Source: Burkholderia puraquae | Lineage (GTDB): Bacteria > Pseudomonadota > Gammaproteobacteria > Burkholderiales > Burkholderiaceae | DNA: 64,000 nucleotides | Direction: 5' to 3' | NCBI RefSeq assembly: GCF_002099195.1 | Contig: NZ_NBYX01000001.1 | Location: 101,828-165,827, forward strand | In this document: positions 20,913 to 30,164 of the stretch, piece after piece | Layout: each line of letters starts with the position of its first letter | Position numbering within the stretch: the first letter of the stretch is position 1 | Position numbers and translations under genes: made by a program | The notes under the pieces: model-generated | Told to the model about the DNA's origin: nothing | Databases searched by the model: none | The model's input: only the letters and a program-made list of their open reading frames with translations

Positions 20913-20964
20913 CGCGCACTTACGATAGTCAATGGCGGCCCGCACACATGGGCCGCGCCGGTGG

Positions 20965-20995
20965 TTGACATTTGCTAGATTGCTAGCATACTAGC
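20965..20995 (+). promoter_or_regulatory. Promoter with GCTAG operator for the RHH operon
   Basis: TTGACA (20965-20970), a 16-bp spacer and CATACT (20987-20992) form a sigma-70-like promoter. The pentamer GCTAG occurs at 20974 and 20982 and, inverted, as CTAGC at 20991, spaced 8-9 bp apart. Such spacing is typical of ribbon-helix-helix operators. The predicted start of transcription is at or next to the ATG at 21000, so the mRNA may be leaderless. Confidence 0.7.
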
Positions 20996-20999
20996 TCCC

Positions 21000-21176
21000 A
21001 TGACCGACGAAGAAGTGAAGCAATTCAACGTGTACCTGCCGCTCGGCCTGATCCGGCAGGTCAAGCATCGCGCCATCGAAACGGAGCAATCGCTGTCCGC
21101 GCTGGTGGCCGACGCGTTGCGCGCGTACCTGGCCGCGCCGCCGCCGGGCGCGGGGCCGTTCACCAAGGAGGAGTGA
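21000..21176 (+). CDS. Ribbon-helix-helix (CopG/Arc-like) regulator, small
   Basis: The 58-residue protein reads as a short strand ([12 protein letters not shown]) followed by two helices ([27 protein letters not shown]), the ribbon-helix-helix fold, with a Pro-rich tail. RHH proteins bind DNA as dimers and often repress their own operon, which fits the GCTAG repeats in front. No Shine-Dalgarno precedes the ATG. The VOC gene starts 1 bp after the stop, with GGAGGAG near the end of this gene as its ribosome site. It could also be an antitoxin, but no toxin gene accompanies it. Confidence 0.82.
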   Translation: MTDEEVKQFNVYLPLGLIRQVKHRAIETEQSLSALVADALRAYLAAPPPGAGPFTKEE

Positions 21177-21177
21177 C

Positions 21178-21528
21178 ATGTCATCCGAGCGAGTCGAAGC
21201 CGTGTACCTGACGACGCACAACTGGGGCAAGTCGGCGAAGTTCTTTCAGGCACTGGGATTTACGCTGGAGTTTGAAACCGATCACCACTCGGGCCAGTTG
21301 CGCAGCGGCGACGGCCCCTTTCTGTTCATCGCCGAAGTGCCGCCGGGCGAGACGCCGGGCATGCAGGTCGTGCTCAAGGTGCCGGATGAACAGGCGGTGC
21401 AGCCGCAGCCGATCGTCGACGTCGTCACGCCGTTCGAGGACACGCACTGGGGCACGCGCGACATGACCGTGCGCGACCCGGACGGCCGTGTGTGGCGTCT
21501 GCAGGCGCCGGGCAAGCAGGGCGCGTGA
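21178..21528 (+). CDS. Glyoxalase-fold (VOC) protein
   Basis: The 116-residue protein is a single VOC domain: VEAVYLTTHNWGKSAKFFQALGF at the start, DGPFLFIAEVP in the middle, and the closing DMTVRDPDGRVWRLQAP strand. Members include glyoxalases, dioxygenase-like enzymes and antibiotic-binding resistance proteins. The usual metal His at the first strand is not evident (YLTTHNW is offset), so a binding role is possible. It lies between the RHH regulator and a methyltransferase, probably in one operon. Confidence 0.87.
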   Translation: MSSERVEAVYLTTHNWGKSAKFFQALGFTLEFETDHHSGQLRSGDGPFLFIAEVPPGETPGMQVVLKVPDEQAVQPQPIVDVVTPFEDTHWGTRDMTVRDPDGRVWRLQAPGKQGA

Positions 21529-21535
21529 GGCGGCC

Positions 21536-22396
21536 ATGACCGATACCCGCGAAAGCGCTCCCGACAGCACGGCCGCACGCGTCGCGCTGTGGCGCGCACT
21601 GCACGTCGAACTCGACGCGCCGCCGCATGTACTCGCCGACGAAGTCGGGCTGCAACTGCTCGCACCGGAACCCGGCTGGCAGCAGCGCGGCGACATGGAT
21701 CCGCAGTTCACGCGGCCGTTCCGTGCGTCGATCGTCGCGCGGGCGCGCTTCATCGAGGATCTGGTGGTCGAGCAGGCCGCGCGCGGCGTGAGCCAGTATG
21801 TGATCCTCGGCGCGGGGCTCGACAGTTTCGTGCAGCGTCGGCCCGACATGGCGTCGCGCGTGACCGTCTTCGAAGTCGACCCGCCTGCGCCGCAGGCCTG
21901 GAAGCAGCGCCGCCTGGTCGAGCTTGGCTTCGGTGTGCCCGACTGGCTGCGCTTCGTGCCGGTCGATTTCGAGGCGAAACAGTCGTGGCGCGCGGCGCTC
22001 GTCGGCGCGGGCTTCGATGCCGGCAAGCCGGCCGTCGTGGTGTCCACCGGTGTCAGCATGTATCTGACGCGCGAAGCGAATGCGGCCGCGCTGCGCGAGG
22101 TCGCGTCGCTCGCGCCGGGCTCGACGCTCGCGATGACGTTCCTGCTGCCGCTGGAGAATGCGGATCCGGACGTGCGTCCGGGCCTCGAGATGGCCGCGAA
22201 GGGCGCGCGCGCCAGCGGCACGCCGTTCATCAGCTTCTTCATGCCGGCGCAGATCCAGGCGCTCGCGCGCGAGGCCGGCTTCGCGCAAGCCGCGCACGTA
22301 TCCGCGGCCGAACTGACGCGCCGCTATTTCGCCGATCGTACCGACGGCCTGCGGCCGCCGAACAACGCGGAAGAGCTGCTGGTCGCGACGGTCTGA
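21536..22396 (+). CDS. SAM-dependent methyltransferase, LCMT (PPM1/TCMP) family
   Basis: The 286-residue protein has the leucine carboxyl methyltransferase-like pattern seen in bacterial putative O-methyltransferases: RARFIEDLVVEQAARGVSQYVILGAGLDSF binds SAM, FEVDPPAPQAWKQRRL carries the acidic residue, and VVVSTGVSMYLT follows. Bacterial members methylate small molecules or polyketides. It begins 7 bp after the VOC gene. Substrate is unknown. The next gene converges on it. Confidence 0.9.
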   Translation: MTDTRESAPDSTAARVALWRALHVELDAPPHVLADEVGLQLLAPEPGWQQRGDMDPQFTRPFRASIVARARFIEDLVVEQAARGVSQYVILGAGLDSFVQRRPDMASRVTVFEVDPPAPQAWKQRRLVELGFGVPDWLRFVPVDFEAKQSWRAALVGAGFDAGKPAVVVSTGVSMYLTREANAAALREVASLAPGSTLAMTFLLPLENADPDVRPGLEMAAKGARASGTPFISFFMPAQIQALAREAGFAQAAHVSAAELTRRYFADRTDGLRPPNNAEELLVATV

Positions 22397-22427
22397 GCCG
22401 TCGCGTTCATCAAACCCGTCACACCCG

Positions 22428-25400
22428 TCAAGCGCGTTCGAGCACCGCCATTTCCCGCACGACCACGAGCAGCACCGCGAGGCTCGCGCCGCCCGATGCG
22501 CGCAGGTCCGCGAGCAGGTGCTCGTAGCGCGCGAGCGCGGCTTCGCGGCGCGCGCGCCACGCGCCGACGATCGTCTCCGGCGTGGTCGAATCCGGCGATT
22601 CCGCGAGCGCGCTCGTCGCGAGCGTGCGCTTGAGGCGCGCGACTTCCGCGAGCGCGGCGGCGCGCGCCAGCATGTCCCAGTGCGTCGGCGTCGGCAGTGT
22701 CGCCGCCCGTTCGCCGATCCAGCTGTAATTGAGCAGCGTGCCGAGCGAGAAGTAGACGCCCGCGACGAGTTCGAGGCTGCGGTTGCTGGTCGCGGCCACT
22801 TCGGCGATGTCGAGCAGCGCGGCCGAGATGTCGCCGCTCGCGACGCGCACCGCAAGCGCGCTGTCGACGCCGGCTTCGACCAGCACGCGCTGCCGTTCGG
22901 ACAGCGCGTCGAGATCGTCGGCCGGCAGCAGCGACGGCAGTTGCGGCGCGAGCCGCTCCGCCGCATCGCGGCAGCGTGCGATCAGCTCGGCGACGCCACC
23001 GTCGGCCACTGCGCCGGATTGCAGATGCCGCAGGAACCACAGCGCCGCGCGCTCCAGCAGCCGCGCGACGTCGACGAACATGCGCGCCTGCACATCGTCG
23101 GCGACGCGGTTGTCGAGCGCGTCGATGTCGCGCCACACCGCATCGAGGTCGAACACGTCGCGCGCCATGATGCACGCCCGTACGATGTCGCCGGGCTTCG
23201 CGTCGGTTTCCTCCATCAGCCGGTGCACGAACGCGCAGCCGACGCGGTTCACGAGCGCATTGGTCAGGTGCGTCGCGAGAATCTCGCGGCGCAGCGGATG
23301 GCGGCGCATCGGTTCGCTGAAGCGCTGCTGCAGCGGCTTCGGGAAGTAGTCGACGAGCATCGCAGCCACCAGCGGATCCTCGGGCACGTCGGATTCGAGC
23401 AGCGCGTCGTACAGCCACATCTTGCTGTATGCGAGCAGCACCGCACGTTCCGGCGACGTGAGGCCGAGCTTCGCGGCCTGCCGCTCGGCGACTTCGTCGT
23501 CGGTCGGCAGGAATTCGATCACGCGGTTCAGGCGGCCCGCGCGTTCGAGCCAGCGCATCAGGCGCGCCTCGGCGTCGAGCAGCTCGACGGCATAGCGGCC
23601 GGCGATCGACAGCGCCTGTGTCTGGTAGTAGTTGTCGCGCAGCACGAGCAGCCCGACTTCGTCGGTCATCTCCGCGAGCAGCGCGTTGCGCTGTTTCTCG
23701 GTCATCTCGCCGTCGGACACGACGAGCCCGAGCAGGATCTTGATGTTGACTTCGTGATCCGAACAATCGACGCCGGCCGAGTTGTCGATCGCATCGGTGT
23801 TGATGCGGCCGCCGCGCTGCGCGAACTCGATCCGGCCGAATTGCGTGCAGCCGAGGTTGCCGCCTTCGCCGACGACCTTGCAGCGCAGGTCCGTGCCGTT
23901 CACGCGCACCGCATCGTTCGCGCGGTCGCCGACCTGCAGGTGGGTTTCGCGTGCGGCCTTCACGTAGGTGCCGATGCCGCCGTTGTACAGCAGGTCGACC
24001 GGCGCCTGCAGGATCGCGCGGATCAGTTCGGCCGGCGGCAGCGCGTGCGCGTCGATGCCGAGCGCGGCCTGCACGGCGGGCGACAGCGGGATCGTCTTCG
24101 CGGTGCGCGGGTAGACGCCGCCGCCCGACGAGATCGCCGCCGGATCGTAGTCGGCCCAGCTCGAGCGCTCGAGCGCGAACATGCGCGCGCGCTCGGCGAA
24201 GCTCGTCGCGGGATCGGGGTTCGGGTCGAGGAACACGTGCCGGTGATCGAACGCGGCGACGAGCCGGATATGCGGCGACAGCAGCATCCCGTTGCCGAAC
24301 ACGTCGCCCGACATGTCGCCGACGCCGACTACGGTGAAATCGGTCGTCTGCGTATCGATGCCCATCTCGCGGAAGTGCCGCTTCACCGATTCCCACGCGC
24401 CGCGCGCGGTGATCGCCATCTTCTTGTGGTCGTAGCCGACCGAGCCGCCGGACGCGAACGCGTCGTCGAGCCAGAAGCCGTATTCGTGCGAGATCGCGTT
24501 CGCGTAGTCGGAGAAGGTGGCCGTGCCCTTGTCGGCGGCGACGACCAGATACGGGTCGTCCGGATCGTGACGCACGACGTCGGGCGGCGGCACGATCGCG
24601 TTGCCGACGAGGTTGTCGGTCAGGTCGAGCAGGCCGCGCAGGAAGGTCTGGTAGCACGCGATGCCTTCGCGCATCCATGCTTCGCGATCGCTCGGCGGCG
24701 GCGGATTCTTCACGACGAAGCCGCCTTTCGAGCCGACCGGCACGATCACGACGTTCTTCACCATCTGCGCCTTCATCAGCCCGAGCACCTCGGTGCGGAA
24801 ATCCTCGCGTCGATCCGACCAGCGCAGGCCGCCACGCGCCACGCGCCCGCCGCGCAGGTGCACGCCCTCGACCCGCGGCGAATACACCCAGATCTCGAAC
24901 ATCGGCTTCGGTTCGGGCAGGCCCGGCACCTTCGCCGGATTGAACTTGAACGACAGGTACGGTTTGGATTCGCCGTTCGCGTCGAGCAGGAAGTAGTTCG
25001 TGCGCTCGGTCGCGTTGATCACGCCGAGGAACTGGCGAAGGATGCGGTCCTCGTCGAGGTTCGGCACCTGGTCGAGCGCGCCTTCGATCGCCTTCAGCCG
25101 CCGCTCTGCCTGCACGTCTCGTGTATCGCCGATGGCCGGGTCGAAGCGCAGCAGGAACAGCTCGACGAGCTGCCGCGCGATCGCCGGATTGCCGGTCAGC
25201 GCGCGCTCGATATACGCGTCGCTGAAGGTCGAGCCGACTTGCCGCAGGTATTTCGCATACGCGCGCAGGATTGTCACTTCGCGCGCGCTCAGGTGGGCGC
25301 GCAGCACGAGGCGGTTGAAGTCGTCGTTCTCGATCCGGCCGCTCCAGATCTGGTCGAATGCATCCTCGAACAGGCCCTTCACGCGCTCGATGTCGAACTC

Positions 25401-27269
25401 GGTATCGTCGGTGAGCTCGAGGCCGAAATCGTGTACCCACGCATGCGCGGCATCCTGCGTCTGGATTCGGTACGGCCGCTCCTCGTCGACGCGCACGCCG
25501 AGATGCTCGAGCATCGGCAGGCTGCGCGACAGCGCGATCGGATCGCCCGCGCGGTAGACCTTGAAGCGGAACGCACGTGCCTCGGCCTCGATCGGCCGGT
25601 ACAGGTTCATCGCGAGCTGCCCCGAATCCTTGACGCGCTCGATCAGTTCGATGTCGCGCACGGCCGTGCGCGCCGGATAGTCGTCGCGATAGCCAGCGGG
25701 GAACGAGTCGGCATAGCGCTGCAGCAGGCGGTTGCCTTGCTCTTCGCCGAATGCGTCGAGCAGCGCGTCGGCGAGATCGTCCTGCCAGCGGCGCGTGACC
25801 TGCACGAGCCGCGTTTCGAGCTCGCGCGTGTCGACGTCGGGCATCGTGCCCGGTTCCGCGTGCACGACGAAATGAATGCGCGCGATCGCCGATTCCGAGA
25901 GCAGCGGCGTGAATTCGACGTTTACGCCGTTGTACGCATCGACGAGCAGCCGTGCGATGCGCCGGCGCAGGTCGGTGTTGTACTTGTCGCGCGGCACGAA
26001 CACGAGGCACGACACGAAGCGGTCGAAGCGGTCGCGGCGCACGAACAGGCGCGTGCGCTGATGTTCCTGCAGCCGCAGGATGCCGAGCGCGATGTCGTAG
26101 AGCTGGTCTTCGTCGGCCTGGAACAGTTCGTCGCGCGGGTAGGTTTCGAGCACCGTCACGAGCGACTTGCCGAGATGCCCCTTCGGCAAAAAGCCCGCGC
26201 GCCGCACGATGTTCGCGCACTTGCGGCGCACGATCGGGATCTCGGCGCTCGACACCATGTAGGCGGTCGACGTGTAGAGCCCGATGAAGCGGCGCTCGCC
26301 GGCGACCTTGCCATCGGGGCCGACGAGTTTCACGCCGACGTAGTCGAGATAGCCGGGCCGGTGCACGGTTGCGCGCGAATTCGCCTTGGTCAGGAAGATC
26401 GGCCAGGGACCGGTGATGATGTCGGCGGCGGCCTGCGGCAGTGGCGTGACGTCGGGCGCGCCGGACGTGCGCAGCGATTCGCGCAGGATGCCGAAGCCGG
26501 TACCCTCGATGCCGCGCAGCCCGAAGCCCGTGCCGTCGGACACGAGCGCGTAGTCGCGTTGGCCGAGGAACGTGAAGTGATCGGTGGCCATCCATTCGAG
26601 GAACGCGCGCGCCTCGATGTCTTCCGCGGTCGATTCGCGCGCCTTCATTTCCTTGATCGTCGCGCGCGCGATGTCGACGATCTTCGGCCAGTCTTCCACC
26701 GAGGCGCGCACGTCGCCGAGCACGTGCGCGATGTCGTTGCGCAAGGTGTCGAGCAGCGCGGCATCGCCGCAGCGGTCGACTTCGAAATGGATGAACGACG
26801 CGAGCTGCGACTGGCCGTCGCCGGGCGTCGCGCCGCCCGCATCGACGCGCTCGATGCCGCCATCGCGACCGCGCCAGATGCGGAAGACCGGGTGCAGTGC
26901 CGAGTGCAGCGCGAGCCCGAGGCGGTTGACGGCCATCGTCACCGAATCGACGAGGAACGGCATGTCGTCGTTGACCATTTCGATGATCGTGTGGTCGGAA
27001 TGCCAGCCGTGCTGTTCGAGGATCGGGTTGTACACGCGCAGCCGTTCGCTGCCGGGCACGAATTTCTGGGCGGTCTGCCAGTGCGCCATCGCGGCGCCGT
27101 AGAGATCGGCGATGCTGCGGCTCTGCAGATCGTCGGCATCGGCGAAATCGTAGTAATGACGCAGGAAGGGTTCGACGATCCGGAACGTGGCATCGGGCAG
27201 GCGCCCGCGCGCGAATTCGACGACGTCCGAGAGCAGGTGTGCGACGACTTCTTCGTTCTTCGCTTCCAT
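22428..27269 (-). CDS. gdhB: NAD-specific glutamate dehydrogenase, large (about 180 kDa) type
   Basis: The 1613-residue protein matches the L_180 class of NAD-glutamate dehydrogenases (GdhB in Pseudomonas, GdhZ in Caulobacter), which oxidise glutamate to 2-oxoglutarate and ammonia. The long N-terminal regulatory region (HTII-EMVNDDMPFLVDSV, then ACT-like segments) precedes the catalytic part with GGRVARGGLRWSDR, VPVGSKGGFVVK and the NAD-binding VGVGDMSGDVFGNGML. The C-terminal helical region follows. ATG 27269 is supported by GAGGAG upstream. It is monocistronic, and a near full-length antisense frame across it is only a GC artefact. Confidence 0.95.
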   Translation of the reverse strand: MEAKNEEVVAHLLSDVVEFARGRLPDATFRIVEPFLRHYYDFADADDLQSRSIADLYGAAMAHWQTAQKFVPGSERLRVYNPILEQHGWHSDHTIIEMVNDDMPFLVDSVTMAVNRLGLALHSALHPVFRIWRGRDGGIERVDAGGATPGDGQSQLASFIHFEVDRCGDAALLDTLRNDIAHVLGDVRASVEDWPKIVDIARATIKEMKARESTAEDIEARAFLEWMATDHFTFLGQRDYALVSDGTGFGLRGIEGTGFGILRESLRTSGAPDVTPLPQAAADIITGPWPIFLTKANSRATVHRPGYLDYVGVKLVGPDGKVAGERRFIGLYTSTAYMVSSAEIPIVRRKCANIVRRAGFLPKGHLGKSLVTVLETYPRDELFQADEDQLYDIALGILRLQEHQRTRLFVRRDRFDRFVSCLVFVPRDKYNTDLRRRIARLLVDAYNGVNVEFTPLLSESAIARIHFVVHAEPGTMPDVDTRELETRLVQVTRRWQDDLADALLDAFGEEQGNRLLQRYADSFPAGYRDDYPARTAVRDIELIERVKDSGQLAMNLYRPIEAEARAFRFKVYRAGDPIALSRSLPMLEHLGVRVDEERPYRIQTQDAAHAWVHDFGLELTDDTEFDIERVKGLFEDAFDQIWSGRIENDDFNRLVLRAHLSAREVTILRAYAKYLRQVGSTFSDAYIERALTGNPAIARQLVELFLLRFDPAIGDTRDVQAERRLKAIEGALDQVPNLDEDRILRQFLGVINATERTNYFLLDANGESKPYLSFKFNPAKVPGLPEPKPMFEIWVYSPRVEGVHLRGGRVARGGLRWSDRREDFRTEVLGLMKAQMVKNVVIVPVGSKGGFVVKNPPPPSDREAWMREGIACYQTFLRGLLDLTDNLVGNAIVPPPDVVRHDPDDPYLVVAADKGTATFSDYANAISHEYGFWLDDAFASGGSVGYDHKKMAITARGAWESVKRHFREMGIDTQTTDFTVVGVGDMSGDVFGNGMLLSPHIRLVAAFDHRHVFLDPNPDPATSFAERARMFALERSSWADYDPAAISSGGGVYPRTAKTIPLSPAVQAALGIDAHALPPAELIRAILQAPVDLLYNGGIGTYVKAARETHLQVGDRANDAVRVNGTDLRCKVVGEGGNLGCTQFGRIEFAQRGGRINTDAIDNSAGVDCSDHEVNIKILLGLVVSDGEMTEKQRNALLAEMTDEVGLLVLRDNYYQTQALSIAGRYAVELLDAEARLMRWLERAGRLNRVIEFLPTDDEVAERQAAKLGLTSPERAVLLAYSKMWLYDALLESDVPEDPLVAAMLVDYFPKPLQQRFSEPMRRHPLRREILATHLTNALVNRVGCAFVHRLMEETDAKPGDIVRACIMARDVFDLDAVWRDIDALDNRVADDVQARMFVDVARLLERAALWFLRHLQSGAVADGGVAELIARCRDAAERLAPQLPSLLPADDLDALSERQRVLVEAGVDSALAVRVASGDISAALLDIAEVAATSNRSLELVAGVYFSLGTLLNYSWIGERAATLPTPTHWDMLARAAALAEVARLKRTLATSALAESPDSTTPETIVGAWRARREAALARYEHLLADLRASGGASLAVLLVVVREMAVLERA

Positions 27270-27461
27270 GGCGGTCTCCTCGTCGGGTGGCCATCGGCTG
27301 CTGCGTCTGTCCGGCATTATGCGCCGATTGCGTGACAAAGCGATGTGCGGGCGCACAACGGGAGGCGGGCGGAGACGGCCGCGTGCAGCGCCCGTCGCGG
27401 GCGCCGCGGTGCGCGATTCAGCGCAGGGCGGACGACGCCGAAGCGACGCCGCCCTCGGTGC

Positions 27462-27650
27462 TCAGCGCTCGTCGCTCCACAGCTTTCCGGCCGTCGCCCA
27501 GTTCTCCTTTTTCACGTCGGTCAGGATGATGTCGACCGAGCCCGGCTCGCAACCGAGCGTCTCGCACGTGACGCGCGTGATGGCTTCGACGAATTCGCGC
27601 TTCTGGTCGACGGTGCGGCCTTCGAAGAGCTGGATATTGAAAGTCGGCAT
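27462..27650 (-). CDS. 4-Oxalocrotonate tautomerase family protein
   Basis: The 62-residue protein begins Met-Pro-Thr-Phe; after Met removal Pro1 is the catalytic base of 4-OT tautomerases. The remaining chain GRTVDQKREFVEAITRVTCETLGCEPGSVDIILTDVKKENW has the beta-alpha-beta layout and the C-terminal Trp. These enzymes ketonise 2-hydroxymuconate-like enols or have promiscuous dehalogenase or hydratase activity. It lies 50 bp after the class II aldolase gene on the same strand, probably co-transcribed. Confidence 0.9.
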   Translation of the reverse strand: MPTFNIQLFEGRTVDQKREFVEAITRVTCETLGCEPGSVDIILTDVKKENWATAGKLWSDER

Positions 27651-27700
27651 GACAATGCTCCGGTTGGGGGTGAACGATTCGGGGGATACCGGCGGCGGCG

Positions 27701-28477
27701 TCAGTCGCGATACGTCGGATCGATCCGGTCGAGCCGGCGCAGCAGCGCCGGCCATTCCAGTTCGCCCTCGATCGCACCGCCGTCGCGCAGTTGTTCGGCC
27801 GTGCGGCCGGCGACGGCTGGGTCGGGCAGCACGAGCGGCCCGCCGCCGGCCTGTGCGCGCACCTGGATGTCGCACGCCTTGATCAGCGTATCCATCAGCA
27901 CATAGGCTTCGGCCACGGTGCGGCCGACCGTCAGCGTGCCGTGATTGCGCAGCAGCATCGCGGATTTCGCGCCGAGGCTCGCGGTCAGCCGCGCGCCTTC
28001 GGCCGGCGAGAACGCGAGCGCTTCGTAGTCGTGGTACGCGAGGTCGCCGTGAAACCGCAACGCATGCTGCGACGCGGGCAGCAGCCCGTCGCGCTGGATC
28101 GACACGGCGATGCCGGCCGTATTGTGCAGGTGCATCACGCACGCGGCGTCGGCGCGCGCGGCATGCACGGCCGCGTGCAGCGCGAAGCCCGTCACGTTGA
28201 CCGCATGCTCGCCGTCGCCGATCCGGTTGCCGGCCACGTCGATCTTCACGAGATTCGATGCGCGGACTTCGTCGAACGTGAGGCCGAACGGGTTGATCAG
28301 GAAGCGGCCGGGCTCGCCGGGCACGGTCGCGGAAAGATGCGTGTAGATCAGGTCGTCCCAACCGTTCAGCGCGACGAGCCGGTATGCGGCGGCGAGGTCG
28401 ACGCGCATCTGGCATTCGGCGTCCGAGATCGGGCCGCCGGGTTTCACGGCATCAGGACGGTGTGCGAATGACGACAT
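27701..28477 (-). CDS. Class II aldolase/adducin family protein
   Basis: The 258-residue protein has the metal-binding fold of class II aldolases: LAAAYRLVALNGWDDLIYTHLSATVPG at the N-terminus, His residues in VMHLHNTAG and a third in MLLRNHGTL, all expected Zn(II) ligands. Members include fuculose-phosphate aldolases, decarboxylases and non-enzymatic adducin-like proteins. Its start lies within the end of the urea transporter gene (26-bp overlap), suggesting translational coupling. Sugar-phosphate versus other substrate is not resolved. Confidence 0.9.
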   Translation of the reverse strand: MSSFAHRPDAVKPGGPISDAECQMRVDLAAAYRLVALNGWDDLIYTHLSATVPGEPGRFLINPFGLTFDEVRASNLVKIDVAGNRIGDGEHAVNVTGFALHAAVHAARADAACVMHLHNTAGIAVSIQRDGLLPASQHALRFHGDLAYHDYEALAFSPAEGARLTASLGAKSAMLLRNHGTLTVGRTVAEAYVLMDTLIKACDIQVRAQAGGGPLVLPDPAVAGRTAEQLRDGGAIEGELEWPALLRRLDRIDPTYRD

Positions 28478-29345
28478 CGGGTTCTCCGAGGGTGAAGCGG
28501 CGCGCGACGGCCACCGTGACCCACGACGCGAGTGCGAACGGGGCCGTGAACGCGGGCATGCCGGCGCGCGTCGCGAGCCATTGGATCAGCGCGGCCAGTG
28601 CGGCGGCCGCGAGCGCAGCACGCGGGCCGCGCGGCATCAATGCGAGCGCGGCGAGCGCGCCATTGAAGCCGAGCAGGCCGTCGGCGAACGACGCGCCGCT
28701 GGCGCCGAGCGCGACCAGCAGCACGGACGACACGCACGCGCCGCCGAGCGCGAATGCGGCCGCGCGGCGCGACGCTGCGGCGATGCCGGCGACGATCAGC
28801 ACGCCAGCCCACGCGCCTTGCGCAAAGGTGGTTTGCGCAACGCCCGAGAGAAGGGCGTCGGCGGCGGAAGCAAGCGTCAGCGCAGGGCCGGCCGTCGAGC
28901 CGCCGGCATGCTGCGGCGCGACAAACGGCAGCCACAGCGCGGTGACGATGAGGCACGGGCTCGAATACGGGCACTGGCGCCAGCGGGTGAGCGTTCCACG
29001 CATCGCGCGCTGCACGAGCGCCGCGCCGATCGACGCCAGCTGCACCAGCGCGACGGCGGCAAGCGGATCGGGCGCGAACGACACGGCGATCAGCGCGGCG
29101 AGCGCGCCGTTGAAGCCGTGCAGCCCCTGTTCGACGTCGCGGCGCTCGGCGTCCGTCAGCACAGCGGTCATGCTGGCGGCGGCCGAGCCGACCAGCGCCG
29201 CGCTCGCGAGCCGCAGGTCGGTCAGCGCCAGCGCGGCGAGCAACAGCGCGCCGGTGAGCGCATTCGCCTGCAGCACGATCTGCCCGATGCCGCGCAGCAG
29301 GATACGCAGGTCGATCGACGGCGAGACGGGGCGGGCGGTAGGCAT
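28452..29345 (-). CDS. Urea transporter (UT family)
   Basis: The 297-residue membrane protein has the duplicated UT pattern. LLRGIGQIVLQANALTGALLLAALAL carries the first signature, and GFNGALAAL appears once in each half (GLHGFNGALAAL and DGLLGFNGALAAL), as expected of two homologous halves lining a urea channel. About ten helices are visible. ATG 29345 starts the family-like N-terminus. No urease genes are near, so it may supply urea for assimilation encoded elsewhere. It overlaps the class II aldolase gene by 26 bp. Confidence 0.9.
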   Translation of the reverse strand: MPTARPVSPSIDLRILLRGIGQIVLQANALTGALLLAALALTDLRLASAALVGSAAASMTAVLTDAERRDVEQGLHGFNGALAALIAVSFAPDPLAAVALVQLASIGAALVQRAMRGTLTRWRQCPYSSPCLIVTALWLPFVAPQHAGGSTAGPALTLASAADALLSGVAQTTFAQGAWAGVLIVAGIAAASRRAAAFALGGACVSSVLLVALGASGASFADGLLGFNGALAALALMPRGPRAALAAAALAALIQWLATRAGMPAFTAPFALASWVTVAVARRFTLGEPDVVIRTPS

Positions 29346-29603
29346 GATGGCGGCGTAACAGGACGAGCCGCGAGCATAGGCCACAATCCCATGCACCGTA
29401 ATAGGGAATTCTGGATAGTCAGGATTTGTGGGCGGCGCACCAGATCGGGGAGTACGGATGTTCCTCCGTGCTTGAACGCCGCTGCGTCGGCGCATTCAGG
29501 CGCGTTGTTTTTTCTGCTCATGAATTCGGGGCGGCGGCTGGCGTTGTCGTCAGCGGATTTGTGCCACGATGTCCCGCATCGAGGAAAACCGGGAGGCGGA
29601 AAG

Positions 29604-30164
29604 ATGCGCGAAGTGCGTTGGGCGTCGCTCGAAGGCGACGGGGTCGAACATCTGGCGTTCGATCGAAGCGGCGGCGGGATCGTCGTCGAAAGCGCGGTGG
29701 TCGGCCAGCGATACGGCCGTGCGTACGGGCTCGCGTATCGCGTCGAGTGCGACGCGCAGTGGCGCGTGACCTGCGCGGTGCTCAAGGTGATGGGCGGCGG
29801 CACGCTCGAGTTGCGCAGCGACGGCGCCGGCCACTGGCGCGACGGCTCGGGCCGCGCGCTGCCGGCGCTCGACGGCTGCATCGACATCGATATCGCGGCG
29901 ACGCCGTTCACGAATTCGCTGCCGATCGGCCGCCTCGGGCTCGCGCGCGGCGAGCGGCAGCCGATCGACGTCGCGTACATCTCGACGCCGGACCTGAAGG
30001 TCACGCCGGTCAAGCAGGCCTACGCGTGCATCGAGCCGGGCCGGCGCTATCGCTACGAAGGGATCTTCCGCGACTTCACGGCCGAGATGGAGATCGACGA
30101 CGACGGGCTCGTCGTCGATTACGAGACGCTGTTCAGACGCCTGCCGGCGCCGGCGGTGCGCTGA
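29604..30164 (+). CDS. Putative glycolipid-binding domain protein
   Basis: The 186-residue protein has no signal peptide and matches the bacterial 'putative glycolipid-binding' family (beta-rich fold): the start MREVRWASLEGDGVEHLAF, then GRAYGLAYRVECDAQW, GHWRDGSG, CIDIDIAATPFTNSLPI and the final VDYETLFRRL. GGGAGGCGGAAAG before ATG 29604 supports this start. The gene ends inside the 3' end of the convergent hydrolase gene (about 46 bp overlap). Ligand and function are unknown. Confidence 0.86.
   Translation: MREVRWASLEGDGVEHLAFDRSGGGIVVESAVVGQRYGRAYGLAYRVECDAQWRVTCAVLKVMGGGTLELRSDGAGHWRDGSGRALPALDGCIDIDIAATPFTNSLPIGRLGLARGERQPIDVAYISTPDLKVTPVKQAYACIEPGRRYRYEGIFRDFTAEMEIDDDGLVVDYETLFRRLPAPAVR

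Noticed and set aside
20082..22396. A CRISPR array or tRNA genes near the repeats
   Set aside because: No regularly spaced repeats of array length or cloverleaf sequences were seen in the window.
22518..27335. A 1605-codon open frame on the plus strand across the glutamate dehydrogenase gene
   Set aside because: It is the antisense of the real gene; high GC in the third codon position keeps it open. It has no domain content, is Arg/His-rich and has no matching ribosome site.
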